Shown here in pieces: positions 1 to 7,175 of a stretch of 64,000 bases of DNA. The notes under the pieces were generated by a model. That model worked only from the letters and a program-made list of their open reading frames with translations, did no database searches and was not told where the DNA came from. Both the position numbers and the translations under genes were made by a program. Each line of letters starts with the position of its first letter. Positions within the stretch are counted from its first letter, which is position 1. This DNA is from Arthrobacter hankyongi (lineage in GTDB: Bacteria > Actinomycetota > Actinomycetes > Actinomycetales > Micrococcaceae), in assembly GCF_022012395.1 (NCBI RefSeq), contig NZ_JAKLTQ010000014.1, positions 62,001 through 126,000 on the forward strand. Direction: 5' to 3'.

Positions 1-118
1 ATGTGCTTAACGGACTGGCATCGTCCGGTCCTCTGACCGCATGATGCCCCGGCAACTTCATTGGTGCCCGTAAAAGGGAACCACATTCGGTGAGAAGTTG
101 GAAACACGGCCGAAACAT

Positions 119-140
119 GCGGTTACCGGCGCGTAACCGC
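119..140. terminator. hairpin after ArsR gene
   Basis: Perfect 8-bp stem (GCGGTTAC / GTAACCGC) with a 6-base loop sits just beyond the stop of the minus-strand ArsR gene. There is no clear T-run, so it is a weak terminator candidate. Bases 1-118 show no gene that can be supported. Confidence 0.4.
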
Positions 141-143
141 CGT

Positions 144-665
144 TCAGCCTTTCTTCCGGCGGCGCAGCGGCGGCAGATTGGGCAAGTTGGGCTTCGAGAG
201 GTGCGCCAGGAAGTCGGCTGCCTTGTTCGCGGCCCGGTCCGCTGCCTGGCCCAGCGTGCGTGCACGCGCCGCCGGCCGGTCGATTGCGGGCACGGTCTGG
301 GGATGATGCGCTCCGGGCGCAGTGCCGGCCGGCAGCGCAGCCGCCGCACCCGGCAACCGGACGGGCACGGCCGCGGCCGGGACCTGCTCCGGGGCCGCTG
401 CGCCATCGAGTCCGAAGGCCAGGACCCAATCGGCGACGGCCTCGAGCGGGTCCACGACCAGCGAGTAGAAACGCTTCTGACCCTGGGCGCGCATCGACAC
501 CAGCCCCGCCTCGCGCAGGACCTTCAAGTGCTTGGACACCGTCGGCTGGCTGACTTCGAGCTCGTCGACCAGCTCGCCCACCGCCTTGTCGCCGTCGTGC
601 AGCGAACGCAGGATCCGGCGGCGGGTGGATTCGGCAATCACGGCGAAGACATCATCGATGACCAT
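144..665 (-). CDS. ArsR-family transcriptional regulator
   Basis: A DNA-binding repressor of 173 residues. The first ~85 residues form a winged helix-turn-helix of ArsR type (VFAVIAESTRRRILRSL, then VSQPTVSKHLKVLREAGLV, and a wing ending QKRFYSLVVDPLE). The C-terminal half is Pro/Ala-rich and ends in a basic KRRRKKG-like tail, so it probably does not bind metal through the usual cysteines (none are seen). The start at 665 is chosen because AGGG lies 8 bases upstream; an ATG at 671 is too close to it. The start codon lies inside a dyad (664-687), which suggests autorepression. Its target genes are unknown; no partner gene is co-transcribed within the window. Confidence 0.85.
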   Translation of the reverse strand: MVIDDVFAVIAESTRRRILRSLHDGDKAVGELVDELEVSQPTVSKHLKVLREAGLVSMRAQGQKRFYSLVVDPLEAVADWVLAFGLDGAAAPEQVPAAAVPVRLPGAAAALPAGTAPGAHHPQTVPAIDRPAARARTLGQAADRAANKAADFLAHLSKPNLPNLPPLRRRKKG

Positions 666-687
666 ATGCATTACCCTAACTGCATAT
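664..687. promoter_or_regulatory. ArsR operator dyad ATATG-N14-CATAT
   Basis: The arms ATATGCA (664-670) and TGCATAT (681-687) are a perfect 7-bp inverted repeat separated by 10 bases and overlap the start codon of the ArsR gene. The outer layout ATATG-N14-CATAT is the same as at the second ArsR gene (50516-50539). Binding by the adjacent repressor is inferred. Confidence 0.65.
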
Positions 688-754
688 ACCGCCCCGGATG
701 GAACACGGACGTTCGGGACACGGATGCCGCGGCCGGCGGACCACCGCGCTGCGC

Positions 755-1957
755 CTAGTCGAACCAGGGATCCAGCCCGTGGTAGGGGAAGACTTCCTTG
801 CGCGTGGCCATCACGGTCCGGTCCATGGCGTCGTTCGGGTCGTAGCCGACTTCCCAGGAGCGCCACCACAGCTCGGCGCCGTCGCCCATTAGCTGCGGAC
901 CTTCCCGGCCGGAGCGCGCCCGCGCATGATCCCGCCAGGCCTGCGGCAGCTTGGCGTCCAGCGGCAGCGGCTGCCCGGAGGCGATGGCCAGTAGGTGCGT
1001 CCAGGACCGCGGCACCGTGTCGTAGACGTCGTAACCGCCGCCGCCGGTGGCCAGCCAGCGGTCGCCGCTTACCTCCCGGGCCAACTGGGCGACGTCGAGC
1101 ATCATCTGCCGCTGCGCATCTACGCTCAGGCGCAGGCTGCTGAGCACGTCCCGGGCATGGCCGTCGCAGCCGTGCTGGCTGACGATCACCTCGGGCCTGA
1201 AGGCCCGGGTGAGCTGCGGCACCACGGCATGGAAGGCGCGCATCCAGGCCGCGTCCCCGGTGCGCGGCGGCACGGCCACGTTGACCGCGCTGCCGAGGGC
1301 GGCCGGGCCGCCCACCTCGTTGGCGTAGCCCGTCCCGGGGAACAGATGCATGCCGGATTCGTGCAGGGATATGGTCATCACCCGGGGGTCGTCCCAGAAG
1401 ATGTTCTGCGTCCCGTCCCCGTGGTGCGCGTCCACGTCAAGGTAGAGCACCCGCTGCACGCCGTTGTCGAGCAGGCGCCTGATGGCCAGGGCACAGTCGT
1501 TGTAGATGCAGAAGCCGCTGGCCCGGTCCCGGGCGGCATGGTGCATTCCGCCGCCAAAATTCACCGCATGCAGCGCCGCCCCGCTGAGGATCGCGTCCGC
1601 AGCCTGCAGGCTGGCACCGGCCAGCCTCGCGCTGGCCTCATGCATGCCGGCGAAGGCCGGATCGTCCTCGGTCCCGAGCCCCCGGGCCTCGTCCGGGGTC
1701 GACGGATCGTCGCTGACCCGGTGCACGGCGGCGATGTAGTCGGCGTCGTGCACGGTCTGAAGTTCCTGGTCGGTGGCGATCCTGGAGGCCACCAGCGTCA
1801 CGTTCGGCCGGGCGAACAGTCCGAACTCGCCGGCCAGCCGGGCGGTCAGGTCCAGCCGTACCGGATTCATCGGATGATGCGGGCCGAAGTTGTAGGCCAG
1901 CATCGACTGGTCCCAGACAATGTGCGTGGGGACGGCGGGCGGCGGGTTGGCGGACAT
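755..1957 (-). CDS. acuC: acetoin utilization-type histone deacetylase family protein
   Basis: A 400-residue zinc amidohydrolase of the HDAC/AcuC superfamily, a cytoplasmic enzyme that removes acyl groups from lysines; in Bacillus AcuC deacetylates acetyl-CoA synthetase. The hallmark motifs are visible: HHPMNP near the N-terminus, GGGMHHA with the paired histidines, YLDVDAHHGDGTQ with zinc ligands Asp and His, and SQHGCDGHARD with the second zinc Asp. The start ATG at 1957 is preceded by GAGGGGG, and a TAGCCT hexamer stands 7 bases before the ATG, so either a Shine-Dalgarno site or a leaderless start could apply. It is divergent from ktrB. An acs gene lies at 27.4 kb, a plausible but unproven substrate. 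Confidence 0.88.
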   Translation of the reverse strand: MSANPPPAVPTHIVWDQSMLAYNFGPHHPMNPVRLDLTARLAGEFGLFARPNVTLVASRIATDQELQTVHDADYIAAVHRVSDDPSTPDEARGLGTEDDPAFAGMHEASARLAGASLQAADAILSGAALHAVNFGGGMHHAARDRASGFCIYNDCALAIRRLLDNGVQRVLYLDVDAHHGDGTQNIFWDDPRVMTISLHESGMHLFPGTGYANEVGGPAALGSAVNVAVPPRTGDAAWMRAFHAVVPQLTRAFRPEVIVSQHGCDGHARDVLSSLRLSVDAQRQMMLDVAQLAREVSGDRWLATGGGGYDVYDTVPRSWTHLLAIASGQPLPLDAKLPQAWRDHARARSGREGPQLMGDGAELWWRSWEVGYDPNDAMDRTVMATRKEVFPYHGLDPWFD

Positions 1958-2036
1958 CCCCCTCAGGCTACGCGATCTGATGCGCCGGTCACACCCGGCA
2001 CCCGACCGGTGCGTAATAAGTGGTTTACTGATCCGC

Positions 2037-3446
2037 ATGAGCAAGATCCAGCCGTCCTGGACACCGCAGCGGCAACCCGGGCGGCTGCCACTGCTGGGCG
2101 GCATGCGCGATTTCGTGGACCGGGTGGCCAACAGTTCCCCGGCCCGGCTGGCCCTGATCGTGTACGCCGCGGTCATCTTCGTCTTCGCCGGCCTGCTGGC
2201 GCTGCCGGCCTCGGCGGCCGACGGCAAGGCGACCGTCCTGTACGACGCGTTCTTCACCGCCGCCTCGGCCGTCTGCGTCACCGGCCTGACCGTGGTTTCC
2301 ACTGCCGAGCACTGGTCCGCCTTCGGCCAGGTGGTCATCCTGCTGGGCATCTTCATCGGCGGACTCGGCACGCTGACGCTGGCCTCGCTGCTGACCCTGG
2401 CTGTCAGCAAGCGCCTCGGAGTCCGCGGCAAGCTGATTGCCCAGGAGGCCATGAACGCCGGCCGGCTCGGCGAGGTGGGTACCCTGCTGCGCATCGTGAT
2501 CACCACCTCGGTGGTGATCGAGGTGGTCCTGGCGCTGGTCCTGATCCCGCGCTTCATCATTCTCGGCGAGCCCTTGGGACAGGCCGTCTGGCACGGCGTC
2601 TTCTATTCCATTTCCGCCTTCAACAACGCCGGCTTCACCCCGCACTCGGACGGGCTGGTGCCCTACGAAACCGACGGATGGATCCTCTTCCCGCTGATGA
2701 TCGGTGTTTTCCTGGGCAGCCTGGGTTTCCCGGTGGTGATGATCCTGCTCGAGCGCGGCTGGCGGTACCGGAACTGGAACCTGCACACCAAGCTGACCAT
2801 CGAGGTGTCCCTGATCCTGCTGGTCGCCGGCACGCTGGCCTGGGGTGCCATGGAATGGAACAACCTGCGCACGATCGGGGCGCTGGGAGCGTGGGACAAG
2901 ACGGTCCACTCGCTGTTTGCCTCCGTCATGACGCGGTCGGGCGGCTTCAACCTGGTGGACATGAACCACCTGGATTCAAGCACCATGCTGCTCACCGACG
3001 CCCTGATGTTCGCCGGCGGCGGTTCGGCCTCCACCGCCGGCGGCATCAAGGTGACCACCATCGCCATCGTCTTCCTGGCCATCATGGCCGAAGCCCGCGG
3101 CGACAACGACGTCAAGGTGCACGGCCGCACCATCCCGTCCAGCGCCATGCGGGTGGCCATCTCCGTGATTGTCGCCGGCGCCACCTGGGTGGCGGTGGGC
3201 GCCGGCATGCTGCTGACGATGACCGGAGCCAGCCTGGACCGGGTGCTGTTCGAGGTGATCTCGGCCTTCGCCACGGTGGGGCTGAGCACGAACCTCAGTG
3301 CCGAGGCGCCCCCGGAGGGCAAGTACGTGCTGGCGGTGCTGATGTTCGCCGGCCGCGTGGGTACGATTACTCTTGCTTCCGCGCTGGCGCTGCGCGAGCG
3401 GCGCCAGCTGTACCACTTCCCCGAAGAAAGACCGATCATTGGCTGA
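2037..3446 (+). CDS. ktrB: TrkH/KtrB-family potassium transporter
   Basis: The membrane pore subunit (469 residues) of a Ktr-type K+ uptake system. It has the four pseudo-repeats of the family, each with a filter glycine: VCVTGLTVVST, NNAGFTPHS, a third around TRSGGFNLVDM, and a fourth near FATVGLSTNLS. Many hydrophobic helices surround these. The length fits KtrB (about 450) better than TrkH (about 480-500), but the distinction is not firm. The start ATG at 2037 follows a 79-base gap to the divergent acuC start. Its stop is overlapped by the KtrA gene, so the two are translationally coupled. Confidence 0.9.
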   Translation: MSKIQPSWTPQRQPGRLPLLGGMRDFVDRVANSSPARLALIVYAAVIFVFAGLLALPASAADGKATVLYDAFFTAASAVCVTGLTVVSTAEHWSAFGQVVILLGIFIGGLGTLTLASLLTLAVSKRLGVRGKLIAQEAMNAGRLGEVGTLLRIVITTSVVIEVVLALVLIPRFIILGEPLGQAVWHGVFYSISAFNNAGFTPHSDGLVPYETDGWILFPLMIGVFLGSLGFPVVMILLERGWRYRNWNLHTKLTIEVSLILLVAGTLAWGAMEWNNLRTIGALGAWDKTVHSLFASVMTRSGGFNLVDMNHLDSSTMLLTDALMFAGGGSASTAGGIKVTTIAIVFLAIMAEARGDNDVKVHGRTIPSSAMRVAISVIVAGATWVAVGAGMLLTMTGASLDRVLFEVISAFATVGLSTNLSAEAPPEGKYVLAVLMFAGRVGTITLASALALRERRQLYHFPEERPIIG

Positions 3447-4125
3447 CAAATCTTCCGCAACCGGCCGCCCGGCCCACAACGCCCCGGTGCTGGTGATCGG
3501 CCTGGGCCGGTTCGGCGCGGCCACCGCCGAACAGCTGGTGAAGCAGGGCCGGGAGGTGCTGGCGATCGAGCGGGACCCGGCCCTGGTGCAGAAGTGGGCC
3601 GGCGCGCTGACCCACGTTGTCGAAGCCGACGCCACGAACATCGACGCGCTGCGCCAGCTCGGGGCGCAGGAATTCACCTCCGCGGTGGTAGGCGTGGGCA
3701 CCTCCATCGAGTCCTCGGTGCTGATCACCGTCAACCTCGTGGACCTGGGCATCGAGCACCTCTGGGTGAAGGCCATCACGCCTTCGCACGGGAAGATCCT
3801 GACCCGGATCGGGGCCAACCACGTGATCTATCCGGAGGCCGATGCCGGGCGCCGGGCGGCGCACCTGGTGGGCGGCCGGATGCTGGACTTCATTGAGTTC
3901 GACGACGGCTTCGCGATCGTGAAGATGTACCCACCGAAGGAAACCCAGGGTTTCACGCTCGGGGAATCCGCGGTCCGGGCCAAGTACGGGGTCACCGTGG
4001 TGGGGGTGAAGTCCCCGGGCGAGGACTTTACCTATGCCCGGCCGGAGACCAAGGTCTCCAGCCGGGACATGCTGATCGTCTCCGGCCACGTGGACCTGCT
4101 GGAGCGGTTCGCGGCCAGACCGTAG
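3439..4125 (+). CDS. ktrA: TrkA/KtrA-family potassium uptake regulatory protein
   Basis: A 228-residue cytoplasmic RCK protein that gates the KtrB pore. Residues ~15-140 are a Rossmann-type RCK_N domain starting VLVIGLGRFGAATAEQL, the NAD/ATP-binding glycine motif. The last ~75 residues match a TrkA_C domain. The start is taken as TTG at 3439, overlapping the ktrB stop by 8 bases, with a GAAAG ribosome site upstream; no ATG or GTG fits upstream of the Rossmann strand. The length equals that of known KtrA proteins. The next gene, proC, converges on it with a 27-base gap. Confidence 0.9.
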   Translation: MADKSSATGRPAHNAPVLVIGLGRFGAATAEQLVKQGREVLAIERDPALVQKWAGALTHVVEADATNIDALRQLGAQEFTSAVVGVGTSIESSVLITVNLVDLGIEHLWVKAITPSHGKILTRIGANHVIYPEADAGRRAAHLVGGRMLDFIEFDDGFAIVKMYPPKETQGFTLGESAVRAKYGVTVVGVKSPGEDFTYARPETKVSSRDMLIVSGHVDLLERFAARP

Positions 4126-4152
4126 CACTGCCGGGCCGAGCCCGCGCGGGAG

Positions 4153-5031
4153 TCAGCCCAGTTCGCGCGAGAGCTCCGCCGCACGGGCTTCGGCCGCCCG
4201 GGCCCCGGCGGCAATGATGGCCGGCAGGCCCTCGGCGTCGAAGGCGGCGATGGCCCGTTCGGTGGTTCCGTTGGGGCTGGTCACGGCCTTGCGCAGCGCG
4301 GCCGGATCCGCACCCTCCTGGGCGAGCATCAGCCCGGCACCGGCCACCGTCTCCCGCGCCAGGGTCATGGCCAGCGCGGCATCCAGGCCCAGCCCGACCC
4401 CGGCCGCGGCCATGGCCTCGGCGAGGTAGAAGGCGTAGGCCGGACCCGATCCGCTGATCGCCGAGACGGCGTCCAGCTGCTCCTCGGGGACCACCACCAC
4501 CGTCCCGGCGCCGGCAAAGACGGCCGCGGCCGCCGCCAGCTGTGACTCCGTGGCGCTGCTGCCGGGCGCCAGGCCGACGGCGCCGCGGCGCACCTTCAGC
4601 GGCGTGTTCGGCATGCTGCGCACCAGCGGCTGCCCGGCGGGCAGGGCGGCCTCCATGGTGGCCACGGTGACCGCCGCGGCCACGCTGACGACGACGGTCT
4701 GGCGCGCCAGGACCGGGGCGATGCTCCGGCACAGGGCCGTAATGCCAGCCGGCTTGACCCCGAGCACTGCCACGGACGCCCCGGCCACCGCCTTGCGGTT
4801 GGCCTCCGGGTCCTCCTGCTCGGCGAGCACCGACAGCCCCGGGTAGCGGCCGCGCAGCTCCTCGGCCCGCTCCGGCCTGCGGACCGTGGCGGTCACGCTG
4901 GCAGCCGGGGTGCCGGCCGCCAGCAGCCCGGCCAGCACAGCCTCATTCATGGAGCCGCAGCCGAGGAAGGCGACCCGGCCGGAAACAGGTGGAGTGGCGG
5001 GGACGGTAGGGTCTGCGTTCATAGCTGCCAT
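4153..5031 (-). CDS. proC: pyrroline-5-carboxylate reductase
   Basis: Catalyses the last step of proline synthesis, the NAD(P)H-dependent reduction of pyrroline-5-carboxylate. The 292-residue protein has the N-terminal Rossmann motif VAFLGCGSMNEAVLAGL, the LVRSMPNTP motif and the C-terminal dimerisation signature SGSGPAYAFYLAEAM. ATG at 5031 is used because GGAGG lies 12 bases upstream; an alternative ATG at 5022 would shorten it by 3 residues. It is a single gene. The small HTH (BldC-like) and bS22 genes that often lie near proC in actinobacteria were looked for upstream and not found. Confidence 0.93.
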   Translation of the reverse strand: MAAMNADPTVPATPPVSGRVAFLGCGSMNEAVLAGLLAAGTPAASVTATVRRPERAEELRGRYPGLSVLAEQEDPEANRKAVAGASVAVLGVKPAGITALCRSIAPVLARQTVVVSVAAAVTVATMEAALPAGQPLVRSMPNTPLKVRRGAVGLAPGSSATESQLAAAAAVFAGAGTVVVVPEEQLDAVSAISGSGPAYAFYLAEAMAAAGVGLGLDAALAMTLARETVAGAGLMLAQEGADPAALRKAVTSPNGTTERAIAAFDAEGLPAIIAAGARAAEARAAELSRELG

Positions 5032-5254
5032 TGAATCACGCCGCCTCCCCGGGCCCGGAAAACGGAACTCCCAGCCTACTCTCAGGTTCTTAAGGGGGAT
5101 ATCCCAAACTTGGCCCGTAGATTTATAACTACCTCATAAAGGTGCGAGTGATTACGGGCCAGGCTTTCTGGTGTGGTCCGGGTGCCGGCGAGTAGCGGAT
5201 GTCTCCCCCAACCATCTGTCTGGCTCGCCGGCACTTCTCGTTTTAAGGCCCGGA
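5032..5254. other. proC upstream intergenic region
   Basis: A relatively AT-rich stretch around 5121-5143 (TTATAACT, CATAAAGG) is the likely promoter area, but no convincing -35/-10 pair was found for proC. A GGGGATATCCC-type palindrome lies near 5095-5107. The right part (5182-5234) holds a stem-loop described separately. Confidence 0.4.
5140..5245 (+). ncRNA. candidate small RNA with C-rich loop
   Basis: The arms GTGCCGGCGAG (5182-5192) and CTCGCCGGCAC (5224-5234) pair perfectly over 11 bp. Inside, GATG/CATC can form a second short stem closing a loop with five consecutive C. On the plus strand the stem is followed by TTCTCGTTTT, as in an intrinsic terminator, yet no plus-strand gene lies upstream, so a stand-alone transcript of ~100 nt is the simplest reading. 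The 5' end is a guess based on the AT-rich stretch at 5126-5143. It resembles but does not match the actinobacterial 6C RNA, which has two loops of at least six C. Confidence 0.35.
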
Positions 5255-6097
5255 TCAGTTCTCGCTCAGTTCGATATTGCTGTGGCCCAGATGCCGGCGT
5301 GCGAAGTCCAGGGTTTCGCCGAGCAGTTCCTCGCGTTCGCCGGCACCCTTGGCCTTGCGGGTGCTGACCTCGGCCACCACCACGCCGTCCCAGCCGCTTT
5401 CGGCCAGATGCTGCAAGGACTCGGCGCAGCGCTGCTGGCCATGGCCGGGGACCAGGTGGTCATCCCAGCTGCCACCTAACCCGTCCGTGAGATGGACGTG
5501 CCTCAGCCGGTCCCCGATCAGCTGGATCTCCTCGTAGGAATCCACACCGGCCGAGGCCGCGTGGGAGAAATCCCAGGTGATGTGCTCGTAGTCATAGGGC
5601 CGCGGATCCCAGTGCGGCAGGTAGGCCTTGGCTTCCCGGCCGCGCACCTTCCAGGGGTACATGTTCTCCACCGCGATGGTGACCCCGAAGTCGTCCATGA
5701 TCCGGCGGATGCCGGTGGCGAAATTCTCCGCATAGCCGCTCTGCCACCGGAAGGGCGGGTGGACCACCACGGTGGAGGCTTCCAGTTCCGCGGCCATGGC
5801 TGCGGACATCATGATCTTGTTCCACGCCTTGCCCCAGACCTGCTGGGTCAGCAGCAGCGTCGGCGCGTGGATGGCCACCACCGGCTGCTGGTAGCGTTCG
5901 CGCAGCGTCTTGAGCGCGTCCGGATTCTGCGAATCGTGGTTGTTGGTGACCATGACCTCGACGCCGTCGTAGCCCAGGTCGGCGGCCACGGCAAAGGCAT
6001 CGTGGACCGCCAGCGGGTAGACGGACGCACTCGAGAGCGCCACCGGAATCCGGGGACCGGCCGTGTCCTGGGCCCGGCCGGCCTCGGCCCGGCTCAT
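5255..6097 (-). CDS. sugar phosphate isomerase/epimerase (AP endonuclease 2 fold)
   Basis: A 280-residue TIM-barrel protein of the xylose-isomerase-like/AP_endonuc_2 superfamily. The family metal-binding pattern is visible: VVAIHAPTLL, VVVHPPFRW, IAVENMYPW, ITWDFSHAA, HVHLTDG and VVAEVST. The true substrate is not known; the family ranges from myo-inositol and hydroxypyruvate enzymes to endonuclease IV. Its ATG overlaps the stop of the Ppx/GppA gene in an ATGA junction (6094-6097), so the two are co-translated. This phosphatase-isomerase pairing is conserved in actinobacteria, for example in the ppx1 neighbourhood of mycobacteria. Confidence 0.82.
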   Translation of the reverse strand: MSRAEAGRAQDTAGPRIPVALSSASVYPLAVHDAFAVAADLGYDGVEVMVTNNHDSQNPDALKTLRERYQQPVVAIHAPTLLLTQQVWGKAWNKIMMSAAMAAELEASTVVVHPPFRWQSGYAENFATGIRRIMDDFGVTIAVENMYPWKVRGREAKAYLPHWDPRPYDYEHITWDFSHAASAGVDSYEEIQLIGDRLRHVHLTDGLGGSWDDHLVPGHGQQRCAESLQHLAESGWDGVVVAEVSTRKAKGAGEREELLGETLDFARRHLGHSNIELSEN

Positions 6098-7119
6098 CGC
6101 GCCGGGCCGCCCGCCGGTTGGGACAGCACCACCGGCCGCAGGGCCCGGTCCACCGGCCCGGTACCGACCGGACCGACCGGGACGTCGCTGTCGAAGAGCA
6201 GATGGTCGAAGCGCTTGAGGATCAGCCCCTCCCGCAGCGCCCAAGGGCAGATCTGCATGACCTCCACCTTGAACAGCTCCATGGCCGTGTGGGCCACCAT
6301 CGCGCCCGCGAGCAGCTGCGGGGCCCGGATGACCGAGACACCGGGCAGGTTGACCCGGTCCTCCACCGGCATCGCTGCCAGCCGGTGGGTCCACAGGTAC
6401 AGGTCGCGGCGGCGCAGCTCGCGGCGGACGTACGGACCGGCGGCCGACGGCGCGGCGCCGGTGATCCGGGCCAGCGACCGGAAGGTCTTGGAGGTGCCCA
6501 CGGTCAGGTCCGGCCGTCCGGCGCCGTCGATCTGGGGGATGGCCTCTTCCAGGGTCGTACGGATGTAGTCGCCGGCCTCGCGCATGCTCCGGGCACTGGG
6601 CAGTTCTCCCGGCAGCCAGTCCCGGGTCAGGCGCCCGGCGCCCAGCGGCACGGAGACCGCGGCGTCGGGCTGCTCGTCGTGGCCGATCGCCATTTCGAAA
6701 GAACCGCCGCCGATGTCCAGGTCCAGGATCGTTCCGGCGCCCCAGCCGTACCAGCGGCGGACCGCCACCAGCGTCATGGCCGCCTCCTGCGGTCCGGTCA
6801 GCTCGTCCAGCAGCACCCCGGTCTCCTGCTTGACGCGCGCGAGCACTTCGCTGCCGTTGGCCGCTTCGCGGATGGCCGAGGTACAGAAGGCGAGCATGTC
6901 CTCGGCCCGGTGCAGGCCGGCGAAGTCCCAGGCTTCGCGTACGAAGGAGATCAGTTCCTGCTGGCCTTCTTCGTTGATCCGGCCCTTGCCATCCAGATAG
7001 GCCACGAGCGAGAGCGGGCGCTTGTGCGAGGCGAACGGAACCGGCCGCGCGCCGGGATGGGCGTCCACCAGCAGCAGATGAACGGTATTGGAGCCGATGT
7101 CGAGAACGCCCAGACGCAT
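6094..7119 (-). CDS. Ppx/GppA-family phosphatase
   Basis: An actin-fold phosphatase (341 residues) acting on inorganic polyphosphate or pppGpp. The phosphate-1 motif LDIGSNTVHLLLVDA starts at residue 5 and the phosphate-2 motif LDLDIGGGSFEMAIG is near residue 135. It lacks the C-terminal HD domain of long exopolyphosphatases, as is usual for actinobacterial Ppx. The start ATG at 7119 has CATAAT 6 bases upstream and no ribosome site, which fits leaderless initiation. It heads a two-gene unit with the sugar-phosphate isomerase. Confidence 0.9.
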   Translation of the reverse strand: MRLGVLDIGSNTVHLLLVDAHPGARPVPFASHKRPLSLVAYLDGKGRINEEGQQELISFVREAWDFAGLHRAEDMLAFCTSAIREAANGSEVLARVKQETGVLLDELTGPQEAAMTLVAVRRWYGWGAGTILDLDIGGGSFEMAIGHDEQPDAAVSVPLGAGRLTRDWLPGELPSARSMREAGDYIRTTLEEAIPQIDGAGRPDLTVGTSKTFRSLARITGAAPSAAGPYVRRELRRRDLYLWTHRLAAMPVEDRVNLPGVSVIRAPQLLAGAMVAHTAMELFKVEVMQICPWALREGLILKRFDHLLFDSDVPVGPVGTGPVDRALRPVVLSQPAGGPAR

Positions 7120-7175
7120 GCTCTTATTATGTCGCCACCCGCCGGGCCCGCCGCAAACGCCGGGCCCGGCGTCGG

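Noticed and set aside
995-3496. An 833-codon plus-strand open frame antisense to acuC and out of frame with ktrB
   Set aside because: High-GC genomes give long empty frames opposite and beside real genes; it has no domain and conflicts with two well-supported genes.
5140-5245. Calling the stem-loop a 6C RNA
   Set aside because: Only one C-rich loop with five C is visible, whereas 6C needs two loops with at least six.
5032-5254. Search for the small BldC-like HTH and bS22 genes often found near proC
   Set aside because: No matching reading frame was found on either strand.
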